DNA of 64,000 nucleotides from Sporosarcina sp. ACRSL (GTDB lineage Bacteria > Bacillota > Bacilli > Bacillales_A > Planococcaceae). A program made the position numbers and the translations under genes. Numbering within the stretch: the first letter of the stretch is position 1; each line of letters opens with the position of its first letter. The notes beneath the pieces were generated by a model. The model searched no databases and was not told the DNA's origin. It saw nothing but the letters and a program-made list of their open reading frames with translations. The stretch covers positions 283,026-347,025 of the forward strand of contig NZ_JAKRNT010000003.1 of NCBI RefSeq assembly GCF_022346605.1, given 5' to 3'. Shown here piece after piece: positions 7,624-15,910 of this stretch.

Positions 7624-8856
7624 TTACTCCTCGTATGCCAACGCATATAAAGAGTTAATCAATGCTTTGACCCCGACTGCCAATTCCTCTGGGCTCGTAT
7701 ATTCCAACGGATTATGGCTGATGCCCCCGCGGCTTGGCACGAAAATCATCGCTGTCGGCACAACCGGCGCAATGATTTGGGAATCGTGGCCTGCACCGCT
7801 ATGCATCATTTTATAATTGAAGCCATTTTCTTTCGTTTGTTTCTCGATGGCGTCAACGACTTGTTGATCCATCGGAATCGGATCCTCATCCATCCACATA
7901 TCGACATTCGTCTCGACGCCGGACTCAGTGGCAATTCTGTTGATAATCGTAGTAAGTTCGTCCGTGAACTTTATAAGGACCTCTTTTTCTGTATGCCGAA
8001 CGTCCAATGTGAATAACGCATGTCCAGGAACAACGTTGACGATGCTCGGTTTGACTTCGATTTTCCCTACCGTGGCAACAAGAGGATCACCATATTCTTT
8101 TGCCTTTGTAATGATGTCTTGGATCATTTGACTCGCTGCGAATAAAGCATCTTTACGATATCCCATCGGTGTTGTACCCGCATGATTCGCTACACCTTTT
8201 ACATCAACAGTAAAACGTCTTTGGCCGACAATGCTATGGACAACCCCAATGTCTTTCCCTTCGTTTTCTAAAACATTCCCTTGCTCGATATGAATTTCAA
8301 CAAAGCCTTTTATATCATTACGCATCGATTTTGACTCATCCCTAAAATCAAAGCCCGCTTCTCTCATCGCGTCGACGAAAGGAACGCCATCAAAGTCCTC
8401 AATGCTTTCAACGTCCTCTTTTTTCGCGATACCTACAAGGTTTTTAGAACCCCAGAAAGCGTAAGGAAAACGGCTTCCTTCTTCTTCGGCAAACGACACG
8501 ACTTCAAGATTACGGAGAGGCTGGCCAAATTTTGCTTTTAAATAGCGAAGAGCCAAAATACCAGCTAAAATTCCGTATGCCCCGTCCAATTTACCTCCAT
8601 TTTTCACTGTATCTACATGAGAGCCAGTTAAAATAGTTTCATCATTATACTTACTTCCTTCTAACCGTCCAAATAGATTACCTATCTCGTCATAACGAGT
8701 CGTCAGCCCATCGTCTTGCATCAATTTTTCTAACGCTTTTTGCGCTTCAATCCACTCGTGTGTATAAAGTAACCGCGTAACACCACCTTCGGGATCTTTA
8801 CCAAATTCACCTAGCCATTCTACGAGGTGATTAACTTCATGTGTTAAATCTTTCAT
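7624..8856 (-). CDS. allC: Allantoate amidohydrolase (copy 1)
   Basis: A 410-residue M20-type metalloenzyme. Metal-site motifs are visible: TGSHVDTVKNGGKLDGAYG, FAEEEGSRFP, VEIHIEQG and, near the C terminus, HSGAGHDSQ. It hydrolyses allantoate to ureidoglycine, CO2 and ammonia. ATG 8856 was preferred over a TTG at 8862 because AAAGGA is better spaced. It lies 67 bp after the MFS gene and 55 bp before allD. It is highly similar along its whole length to the second copy at 15911-17149, so one is a recent duplicate. Specificity against ureidoglycolate or N-carbamoyl amino acids rests on context. Confidence 0.92.
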   Translation of the reverse strand: MKDLTHEVNHLVEWLGEFGKDPEGGVTRLLYTHEWIEAQKALEKLMQDDGLTTRYDEIGNLFGRLEGSKYNDETILTGSHVDTVKNGGKLDGAYGILAGILALRYLKAKFGQPLRNLEVVSFAEEEGSRFPYAFWGSKNLVGIAKKEDVESIEDFDGVPFVDAMREAGFDFRDESKSMRNDIKGFVEIHIEQGNVLENEGKDIGVVHSIVGQRRFTVDVKGVANHAGTTPMGYRKDALFAASQMIQDIITKAKEYGDPLVATVGKIEVKPSIVNVVPGHALFTLDVRHTEKEVLIKFTDELTTIINRIATESGVETNVDMWMDEDPIPMDQQVVDAIEKQTKENGFNYKMMHSGAGHDSQIIAPVVPTAMIFVPSRGGISHNPLEYTSPEELAVGVKALINSLYALAYEE

Positions 8857-8923
8857 AATCAATTATCCTTTCTATTTATGAATGAAAAAATCAAATTTCG
8901 ACTAAAAAAATAGCATAGAAACT

Positions 8924-10201
8924 CTATTTTTGGACTCCCATCGCCTTTTCTGTTGGACCTTCTTTAAAGAACATCATTAGGACGAGCCCTACAGCTAGAA
9001 CAATTACCGCTGAGTAAAACCCTGTCGCCATGCTTCCTGTCTTATCTGCAAGAAAACCAACAAACCATGGGGCGATAACCGATGACATCATTCCCATGAA
9101 ATTAAAGAGACTGAAGGCAATTCCATACGCTGATTTATCAACATTTTCGGAAACAGTTGAGATGAGAATCGGATCCAGCGCAATCTTTCCAAATAAACCG
9201 TAAATCACCAATGCCGTGATCAGCAATGCAGTACTTTGAACATAGACAGTTGCCCACAATGCGACCGCAGCAATTGGAATCAGCACAAAAACGAAAGGCT
9301 TCTTCCGACCTAATCGATCCGAAATATAACTTGCGACAAGTGCCCCAGGTATTGAAGCCAATGGGACCAATGCCGAGATTAAACCAACTTGACTGCCTTC
9401 GAAGCCTCTTTCAGTCTCCAAAAACTTCGGCAACCATGTAACCACAACGGTAAAACCGTAAATGGAAGAAAATAAGACTAGAAAGGTAATCAACAGATTG
9501 CGGTTTTTAAGTAAAGATAAAACCGAAACTTTTTCTCCTTTATTTGACGACTTCTCTAGTTGTTCACTTTGTTTAGATGCCGCATCCGGACCTTTTTCTT
9601 TGACTAATACTGCAATCAAAATTCCGACAAGAACCGTCAGCACACCAAAGATATAAAACGGAACGCTCCAACTCATTCCCTTATCTAACACCAATGTGCT
9701 CGACAAGATAAAACCGAAAGCAATCCCTATCCCTGACCCACTGTTAATAATTGCACTGCCAACAGTTCTATGTTTTTCTGGAATTGCTTCAGATGATAAG
9801 GCAAATTGGGGACCATAATAAGTTGCTGAAGAAATTCCCGCAATCGCACGAGCCACCAAAAAGCCTGTGAAACCAGCCATGAGCCCACTTACGCCTGTCA
9901 AAATCCCATATAAAATAAACCCGATGACAAGCAGCTTTTTCCTACCGAATTTATCACTGAAAGCTCCCGCTGGAATTTGGGCAATTGTATACGTCAGGAA
10001 GAATATACTATTGACCAATCCTAGTTGGGTGTTGTTGAGGCTATACTCTAAGCCAATCTCCCCTAAAATAGGATTCAAAAAATATTTATTGGCATTGATA
10101 AACATCCAACCTAACGTGAACGCGAATACTGCTTTCCACCAATATGGAATCATAAATTTCTTATTCTGTTGCATTTGAGGTTGTGTCTCCCTTGGTGTCA
10201 T
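8924..10201 (-). CDS. MFS transporter in the allantoin operon
   Basis: A 425-residue transporter with about 12 membrane segments. The family loops are GAFSDKFGRKK after helix 2 and SYISDRLGRKKPF after helix 8, typical of the anion:cation symporter type of MFS. It sits between pucH and allC in the same direction, so it probably carries a pathway compound such as allantoate, ureidoglycolate or another organic anion; the substrate is not readable. The ATG at 10201 follows GGGTAGGTGG. PucI is already the likely allantoin importer, which makes a second compound, or export of an end product, more probable. Confidence 0.85.
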   Translation of the reverse strand: MTPRETQPQMQQNKKFMIPYWWKAVFAFTLGWMFINANKYFLNPILGEIGLEYSLNNTQLGLVNSIFFLTYTIAQIPAGAFSDKFGRKKLLVIGFILYGILTGVSGLMAGFTGFLVARAIAGISSATYYGPQFALSSEAIPEKHRTVGSAIINSGSGIGIAFGFILSSTLVLDKGMSWSVPFYIFGVLTVLVGILIAVLVKEKGPDAASKQSEQLEKSSNKGEKVSVLSLLKNRNLLITFLVLFSSIYGFTVVVTWLPKFLETERGFEGSQVGLISALVPLASIPGALVASYISDRLGRKKPFVFVLIPIAAVALWATVYVQSTALLITALVIYGLFGKIALDPILISTVSENVDKSAYGIAFSLFNFMGMMSSVIAPWFVGFLADKTGSMATGFYSAVIVLAVGLVLMMFFKEGPTEKAMGVQK

Positions 10202-10258
10202 TAAAAACCACCTACCCTTTCATAATTACTTCAGGGATACACAGTTATATCCGGAGGC

Positions 10259-10300
10259 TTTATCTTCATTCAGCCGGCGCACCTGCTGAATGAAGATAAA
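10259..10300. repeat. Long hairpin between pucH and the MFS gene
   Basis: TTTATCTTCATTCAGC pairs perfectly with GCTGAATGAAGATAAA over a 10-nt loop. No T run follows on the transcribed minus strand, so it is more likely an RNA-stability or processing element than a terminator. Confidence 0.7.
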
Positions 10301-10318
10301 AAACATCCCACTAGATTT

Positions 10319-11650
10319 TCATTTTTTGATCGGTTGACCATTTTCGAAAACTACTTGACCACCGACAATTGTCGTCTTCACTTTCCCTTTAAATGTCATG
10401 CCAACATAAGGTGAGTGCTGATGACGGTAATACAAATCTTCCTTCTTCAATTCAAAGCTCTCATTTAGGTCAACAATTGCCAAATCAGCATCATAATTAA
10501 CCGCAATGTCACCTTTCGTTGATAGCCCGAATAATTTTGCTGGGTTTGTCGCAGTTAATTCAACAATTTTTTCTAATGGAAGATTTCGTTTGAAATGCCC
10601 TTCTGTCAACATGATATTCAAAGTTGACTGCGCCCCCGAAATTCCTCCCCAACCTTCAAAAAAGTTGTCTGTAATTGTCTTCATAGATGCCGGCGCCGGT
10701 GAATGGTCAGAGGCAATGACGTTAATTTCTCCGTTAGCGACTGCTGCCCATAAGTCTTCCACTTCATCTTGATCTCGTAATGGAGGAGCACATTTCGCCA
10801 ATGCTTTCTTTTCTTCTAAATCTTTTACTGTCAACGACAAGTAATGCGGGCATGTCTCAACGGTCACATCTACGCCTCTTTGTTTAGCTTCATTAATCAC
10901 TTGAACTACTTTTCGACTACTTGCATGGACAATATGAAGTTTACATCCTGTTGCTTCTGCATAAGAAATTACTCTTCTTACCGCTTCAATTTCAGAAATA
11001 ATCGGTCGTGATTCAACGAAATCTCTTGCAGTTGTTTTGCCTTGGCTTTGTTTTTCTTGTGCGAGCTGATCCGTAATAACCGTGCTTTCAGCATGAACAG
11101 CTAAAAGTGAACCTAAGGATGCAATCTCTTTCATCCCCTTATAGATTGTTTCATCATCTACATTATTGAAATCAGCGATTCCACTTGGTGACATAAATGC
11201 CTTAAATCCGATGACGCCATTTTCGTGAAGATCCTTCAAATCATCAATATTTTCAGGTACAAGCCCACCCCAGAAACGTGGATTTACGATGGACTTTTCA
11301 TTGGCAGCTGAACTCTTAAGCTCTAAATTGGCTTTATTAATGGTAGGGGGTGTACTATTCAACGGCATATCAAAGAATGTTGTCACGCCGCCAGCTGCTA
11401 AGCTTCTGCTTCCTGTCTCCAAACCTTCCCACTCTGTTCTGCCTGGTTCGTTAAAATGAACATGTGTGTCGATTAAACCTGGAAGGATGTGAAGCCCATC
11501 TGCATTTATCTCCCGATCCGCTGTTGCCTCTATCGATTTGCCAACAGAAACTTCTATTATTTTTCCATCCTTGATGGCAATGTCTCCTTGTACTGTTGAA
11601 TCCGCCGTAACAATCGTCCCGTTTTTAATAATTAAATCGTAATTAGCCAT
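10319..11650 (-). CDS. pucH: Allantoinase, PucH type (copy 1)
   Basis: A 443-residue cyclic amidohydrolase. It shows the DTHVHFNEPGRTEWEG metal motif near residue 60, the candidate bridging Lys in GVIGFKAFMS, HIVHASS, and SDHSPAPASM with the catalytic Asp. It opens the hydantoin ring of allantoin to give allantoate. Sequence style (FFDMPLNSTPPT, WGGLVPEN) matches B. subtilis PucH rather than E. coli AllB. ATG 11650 was chosen because GGAGG precedes it; a longer start overlaps the upstream spacer. It follows the AllB-type gene in the operon and is closely similar to the copy at 17165-18496. Confidence 0.92.
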   Translation of the reverse strand: MANYDLIIKNGTIVTADSTVQGDIAIKDGKIIEVSVGKSIEATADREINADGLHILPGLIDTHVHFNEPGRTEWEGLETGSRSLAAGGVTTFFDMPLNSTPPTINKANLELKSSAANEKSIVNPRFWGGLVPENIDDLKDLHENGVIGFKAFMSPSGIADFNNVDDETIYKGMKEIASLGSLLAVHAESTVITDQLAQEKQSQGKTTARDFVESRPIISEIEAVRRVISYAEATGCKLHIVHASSRKVVQVINEAKQRGVDVTVETCPHYLSLTVKDLEEKKALAKCAPPLRDQDEVEDLWAAVANGEINVIASDHSPAPASMKTITDNFFEGWGGISGAQSTLNIMLTEGHFKRNLPLEKIVELTATNPAKLFGLSTKGDIAVNYDADLAIVDLNESFELKKEDLYYRHQHSPYVGMTFKGKVKTTIVGGQVVFENGQPIKK

Positions 11651-11741
11651 GTTTAATTCCTCCAGTTTCGATTTCCTCTTTCCCCTTGGCATTTTTACGA
11701 TGGCAAGGGGATTGGATGATTAATTTCAGACACCAACCAAA

Positions 11742-13097
11742 TTATTTTGCAGAAATAAGCTTTCCTATTGGGTTTCCTACAATTCCTTTGTCCAAGTCGA
11801 AAACAACATTTCCACGAACAATTGTTTTTGTTACACGGCAGTCAATTTGTCTACCTTCATATGCACTGTGTTTATTTTTATAGTAAAGATCTTCTCTTTT
11901 CACAACATAGGATTGATTTGGATCCACCAAAATAATATCTGCGTCTTTCGAAACGGCAATTTCGCCTTTATTAGTTAAATTAAAGCGTTCAGCAGGATTC
12001 GTTGCGATTAAATCAACAAACTTATGGACTGGTAATCCACGTTGTTTCACAGCCAAATCAAACATCAGATCAACGTTATTTTGGGCACCACTGATCCCGC
12101 CCCACGCTTCAAAAATATTGCCTTGCTTCAAATCCTCTGTACATGGCGAATGATCAGATGTTAACCAGTCAATGTTCCCGTTAAGGAGCTCGTCCCATAG
12201 TTTCTCTTGATCCTTCGCCTTTCTGAGTGGTGGTTGGCATTTTGCTCTTGGACCAATTTCCTCGACTTGTTCAGCACTCATCGCAAAATAATGAGGACAT
12301 GATTCAACCGTAACGTCAACGCCCACATCTCGCGCTTTTAGAATTTCTTGAATGGCTTCGGACGTACTAATATGTACGAAATGTAATTTACAGCCAGTCT
12401 CTTTCGCAAATAGGATCGCCCGTTGAACAGCATCTACTTCTGTAAAAATCGGACGTGATTCCACATAGTCCATCGCTGTCGTTCTACCTTCTCTTACCAT
12501 TTCTTCGGCAAGCTTTGAAGTTACCGATGGATTTTCCGCATGGATACATAGCAGTTGATCCAATTCCGCTAGTTTTTGCATGCCTTTATATAATGTATAA
12601 TCATCCACATTTGTAAAATCGTCTGGAATATCACTCGTTATATCTGACATAAAGGCTTTAAAGGCTAGAACTCCTGCATCCGCTAATTCCTCTAATTTGT
12701 CTAAGTTCTCAGGGACAAGACCGCCATAGAAAGCATAATCGACATAGTTTTGATTGCTTGCAGCATCAAGTTTTAAACCTAATGCTTCTTTATTAATCGT
12801 TGCTGGCAGTGCGTTTAACGGCATTTCCACATAGCTTGTCGTTCCACCTGCAGCAAGTGCTTTCGATCCTGTTTCAAACCCTTCCCATTCTGTACGGCCT
12901 GGTTCGCTGATATGAACATGCGTATCAATCATTCCTGGCATAACATACTGTCCATTTGCTTCAATAACTTCTTTTGCATCTTCAGAAATATGCTCAGCGA
13001 TGCATGAGATTTTCTCGTTTTTTATGCCAATATCAACTGTACGAACACCATCCCGGAATACAACATTTCCACCTTTAATGAGTAAATCTAATGTCAT
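11742..13097 (-). CDS. allB: Allantoinase, E. coli AllB type
   Basis: A 451-residue cyclic amidohydrolase from a different branch than the neighbouring PucH copies. It has DTHVHISEPGRTEWEG, YVEMPLNALPATINK, ESCPHYFAMS, SDHSPC and FEAWGGISGAQ, closely following E. coli AllB (453 residues). The candidate Lys is present in LAFKAFMSD. The reaction is allantoin to allantoate, or possibly another 5-substituted hydantoin, since one operon carries both types. AAGGAG precedes ATG 13097, and it is 113 bp downstream of the permease gene. Confidence 0.9.
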   Translation of the reverse strand: MTLDLLIKGGNVVFRDGVRTVDIGIKNEKISCIAEHISEDAKEVIEANGQYVMPGMIDTHVHISEPGRTEWEGFETGSKALAAGGTTSYVEMPLNALPATINKEALGLKLDAASNQNYVDYAFYGGLVPENLDKLEELADAGVLAFKAFMSDITSDIPDDFTNVDDYTLYKGMQKLAELDQLLCIHAENPSVTSKLAEEMVREGRTTAMDYVESRPIFTEVDAVQRAILFAKETGCKLHFVHISTSEAIQEILKARDVGVDVTVESCPHYFAMSAEQVEEIGPRAKCQPPLRKAKDQEKLWDELLNGNIDWLTSDHSPCTEDLKQGNIFEAWGGISGAQNNVDLMFDLAVKQRGLPVHKFVDLIATNPAERFNLTNKGEIAVSKDADIILVDPNQSYVVKREDLYYKNKHSAYEGRQIDCRVTKTIVRGNVVFDLDKGIVGNPIGKLISAK

Positions 13098-13210
13098 GAG
13101 TAAAACTCCTTTTCGATAAATTAAAATATAGATTCAAGGTCAAAACAGTCCAACCTTTATCATTTCTCGCGAATTTATATACTTCCTATATAAATGGACT
13201 CTTAATACTT

Positions 13211-14674
13211 TTACTTCGCTTTATCCAATTTGTTTTGCATTATAAGTTGAACTCGGTTAGAGCTACGCAATTCCAGCACGCTATAAAGAATAAACGCTGA
13301 AATGATACCCACAAACCACGACATATCATAAAGCGGTTTAAAGAATGGGATGAAATTTCCGATTAAGCTCAGCACACCCGCAACTGCCGTTGTTATAAGG
13401 GCATTGACGTTGAAGCCATTCCGATAATTGTATTTTCCGTTCTTCGAATACAATTCGCTTAAGTCAAGTTCCATTTTTGACACTACAAAATAGTGAGCGA
13501 GCATAACGCCTGTTACGGGAGCAAGTAAGCCACCAACGACATTCAAGAATGTGAAAATACTTGTCGCATTCTCCATCAGCTTCCAAGGCATGACAAGAAT
13601 TCCAATGACAGCAGCAATCATTGCCCCTGATTTAAACGTTAGTTTTTTCGGGAAGAGTGATGCCAATTGGTAACCAGCAGGGACAATATTTCCTGTCACG
13701 TTCACTGATAATGTAGTCAAACTGAGTGTAAGTACAGATATTCCGATTGCAAATGTGCTATCAAATCGAGCCACTACATCGAGTACATTCCAAATGGGTG
13801 TACCGAAGGCAATTTCAGACCCAACAATAATCGATATACTTGCAATGGCAAACAATAGATAAGTCACTACTAAACCTATAGTTTGACCAATAGCTTGAGC
13901 TTTCGTAGACCGAGCCATTCTTGTGAAGTCAGATACATTGACAATTGGAGCTGCCCAAGCAGCAATTATTGCAGTGACACCTGCTACAAAGACGACGACT
14001 GGATTTCCAACGGCTCCTGCACCTGTATAAGCTAAGATTGGACCAATACCTCCAGCCAATTTAATAGCCCAAATTGCCATACCACCAAAAACGATATAAA
14101 CAAGTGGAGAAAGGATATTCGTAAACTTCCCTAGGAACCCTAGTCCTCCAAAAATTAAAGCTACATTAAATAACCAGAATAGCAGGAATGAAATTAACGC
14201 AGGTAATGATAATCCCAATAGGTTCCAATCTCCACCTAACGTTAAATACGTTGGCCAAAGTTTTCCGATAAGAATCGACACAGCTTGACTTCCTGCATAC
14301 GTTTGAAATCCAAACCACATGATGGCTGCAATAACCCCTCTTAACACTCCTGGAATCATTGCACCTTTTGTACCGTAGGACGAGCGGATCAACATAGCAA
14401 AAGGTAAGCCATATTTTGATCCCGCATGTCCGTTAAATACCATAGCGACCGCTAATATTATGGACGCTGCCATAATGACACCGAAAACTTGTCCAACTGA
14501 CATCCCTAAAGCAAAGAGTCCACCAACGGCAATATAGTTAGGAATGTTATGCACTGAACCCATCCATACTGACGCAAAATTTCCGACGTTCCAACTTTTA
14601 TCTTCCGGTTTCGTCGGCAGTATATCTTCGTTAAAACCTTCTTTTTTTAATTTTTCTCGATTGATCATCTCCAA
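13211..14674 (-). CDS. pucI: Allantoin permease (NCS1 family)
   Basis: A 487-residue NCS1 nucleobase:cation symporter with about 12 membrane helices. Signature regions are WNVGNFASVWMGSVHNIPNY near residue 30, RSSYGTKGAMIPGVLRGVIA, and the Na+/substrate region VNVSDFTRMARS. It resembles B. subtilis PucI and is the first gene of the leftward allantoin operon. The start is uncertain: TTG 14674 is 6 nt after AAGGAGG, and ATG 14668 is 12 nt after it. Transcription probably starts in the 770-bp spacer that carries GTTACT-type operators. Confidence 0.9.
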   Translation of the reverse strand: MEMINREKLKKEGFNEDILPTKPEDKSWNVGNFASVWMGSVHNIPNYIAVGGLFALGMSVGQVFGVIMAASIILAVAMVFNGHAGSKYGLPFAMLIRSSYGTKGAMIPGVLRGVIAAIMWFGFQTYAGSQAVSILIGKLWPTYLTLGGDWNLLGLSLPALISFLLFWLFNVALIFGGLGFLGKFTNILSPLVYIVFGGMAIWAIKLAGGIGPILAYTGAGAVGNPVVVFVAGVTAIIAAWAAPIVNVSDFTRMARSTKAQAIGQTIGLVVTYLLFAIASISIIVGSEIAFGTPIWNVLDVVARFDSTFAIGISVLTLSLTTLSVNVTGNIVPAGYQLASLFPKKLTFKSGAMIAAVIGILVMPWKLMENATSIFTFLNVVGGLLAPVTGVMLAHYFVVSKMELDLSELYSKNGKYNYRNGFNVNALITTAVAGVLSLIGNFIPFFKPLYDMSWFVGIISAFILYSVLELRSSNRVQLIMQNKLDKAK

Positions 14675-14880
14675 TCGAAACCTCCTTGATTATGTCAAAT
14701 TAGCATTTCAATCAATAAACCACCGATTGTGTAGTTATAAGCTTGATCGATCTGCATTTATTTACTGAATCTAAAGATCAATTTCCGATTCAATTTCAAT
14801 AAGCTAATGTAAAGAATATTTGTACCTGACCTTTAGCAGTAATACATAAAACCTTTCACTCCTTTCTTCCGCAAGTTTAG

Positions 14881-14895
14881 GTTACTTTTAGTAAC
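14881..14895. promoter_or_regulatory. Operator O1, perfect palindrome GTTACT-TTT-AGTAAC
   Basis: Perfect 6-bp arms with a 3-bp spacer. It is the best copy of the motif that recurs at 14929, 15046, 15247 and 15394. It lies about 210 bp upstream of pucI. Confidence 0.7.
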
Positions 14896-14916
14896 AAATG
14901 AACTTTACATACACAT

Positions 14917-14944
14917 ATTATACCCTTGGTTACTTTTCGTCAAC
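14917..14944 (-). promoter_or_regulatory. Candidate pucI promoter with operator O2 in its spacer
   Basis: On the minus strand TTGACG (14938-14943), only 15 bp of spacer, then TATAAT (14917-14922). A degraded GTTACT-type site (14929-14944) lies in the spacer. The short spacing would suit an activator-dependent promoter; this is inference. Confidence 0.4.
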
Positions 14945-15045
14945 GAAAATGTGTCCAATTTGTTAACTATTGATTTAAACCCATCTACATCAACCTTTTT
15001 TAGTAATAAAATAAATAAACCAGCAAAACTAATACTGTTTAAATG

Positions 15046-15060
15046 GTAACTATTAGTAAC
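15046..15060. promoter_or_regulatory. Operator O3, GTAACT-ATT-AGTAAC
   Basis: One mismatch in the left arm relative to O1; the right arm is perfect and the 3-bp spacing is the same. Confidence 0.6.
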
Positions 15061-15172
15061 AAAGGAATGTTGAGTAAAAGTCAAGATCCTTTATTAATAG
15101 GTATTCGTTCGGCTATCGTTCACAGTTCTAGTGGAGCATACTATAGAAAAGGCATATTTCTTGGCATAAAAA

Positions 15173-15210
15173 AAATGCGAATTGAACGCTCGGCATTCAA
15201 CTCGCATTGT
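15173..15210 (-). terminator. Leftward terminator without an obvious gene
   Basis: On the minus strand the stem CAATGCGAGTTGAA / TTCAATTCGCATT is followed by eight Ts. No coding frame ends just upstream, so it may close a short leftward RNA or be left from a lost gene. Confidence 0.65.
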
Positions 15211-15246
15211 GACTTATTTGTTTGGATTTCCCTTTCTTATTACTAA

Positions 15247-15261
15247 CTAACTATAAGTAAC
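15247..15261. promoter_or_regulatory. Operator O4, CTAACT-ATA-AGTAAC
   Basis: Right arm perfect; left arm differs from O1 in two positions; same 3-bp spacing. Confidence 0.5.
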
Positions 15262-15393
15262 AAAAGTAATTATTTGGCAACGAACATTTGACCATTTTAT
15301 GAAAACACATTAATTCCATATACAACAGTAAGAAATTGGGTTATAATAAACAATATAAAAAGATTTATTCTAATTGACTGACATAAATAATTA

Positions 15394-15408
15394 GTAACTA
15401 AAAGTGAC
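15394..15408. promoter_or_regulatory. Operator O5 in the HxlR promoter, GTAACT-AAA-AGTGAC
   Basis: One mismatch in each arm relative to O1. It sits 40 bp upstream of the HxlR start, about 17 bp after a TTGACT element (15374-15379), so it probably covers the -10. Autoregulation is likely. Confidence 0.55.
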
Positions 15409-15447
15409 AAGATAACAAATAATACTTAGTAAGCAAAGAGGTGGAAA

Positions 15448-15774
15448 ATGATGGAGATAAAACAACCGCAGCAAGAGCCTTTATGCGATAAAGTAGAACA
15501 TTCTTATCAACTAATCGGCAAGAAATGGGTAGGGCTTATTATCCACTCACTTCTTGATGAACCGAAACGGTTTAGTGAGATCCACGCTTATATTCCTGAT
15601 TTGAGTAAGCGGGTGCTCAATGAACGCATAAAAGAACTTGAAGAAGACGGGATTATTCTTCGAAATGTCATTTCAGACCGTCCTGTACGAATAGAATATT
15701 CCTTAACAAGAAAAGGAAATGAATTAGGGAAAGCCCTTAAATCTGTGGAAGTTTGGGCAGAAAAATGGCTGTAA
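15448..15774 (+). CDS. HxlR/DUF24-family regulator of the allantoin cluster
   Basis: A 108-residue winged-helix protein with the family signature CDKVEHSYQLIGKKWVGLIIH and a conserved N-terminal Cys near residue 13. GAGGTGG precedes two adjacent ATG codons (15448, 15451); the second is better spaced. It lies between the two leftward allantoin operons, and palindromes GTTACT-N3-AGTAAC surround it, so it is the best candidate regulator of the cluster. Bacillus uses PucR for this pathway and none is visible here. Whether the Cys senses redox state or a pathway aldehyde is unknown. Confidence 0.88.
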   Translation: MMEIKQPQQEPLCDKVEHSYQLIGKKWVGLIIHSLLDEPKRFSEIHAYIPDLSKRVLNERIKELEEDGIILRNVISDRPVRIEYSLTRKGNELGKALKSVEVWAEKWL

Positions 15775-15781
15775 GCGCACC

Positions 15782-15834
15782 AAAACAAACCTAAGGGAAC
15801 TTGTCTCTGTGACAAGATCCCTTAGGTTTGTTTT
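15782..15834. terminator. Bidirectional terminator
   Basis: AAAACAAACCTAAGGGA pairs with TCCCTTAGGTTTGTTTT and an inner ACTTGTC / GACAAG stem. It serves both the HxlR gene (+) and allC2 (-). Confidence 0.85.
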
Positions 15835-15910
15835 AATTTAAGTGTTATTAAATATATTTTTATCGGTGAAAAATCGCAATTCACTTGATTCGCTTTGATG
15901 CTGCTCCTTT

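Larger units (their letters stand above)
14675..15447. other. 770-bp regulatory spacer of the allantoin cluster
   Basis: No credible gene is seen. The spacer holds five copies of an HxlR-type operator (entered below), a possible leftward pucI promoter, and a leftward terminator at 15173-15210 that ends no visible gene. A plus-strand reading frame at 15043-15246 runs through that terminator and lacks any family resemblance. Confidence 0.7.

Noticed and set aside
14921..14935. Possible PucR box (CTTGGTTAC)
   Set aside because: Only a partial match, no PucR gene is visible, and the same bases belong to the GTTACT-type site O2.
15043..15246. 67-codon plus-strand frame in the allantoin spacer
   Set aside because: It starts within operator O3, runs through the leftward terminator and has no clear ribosome site.
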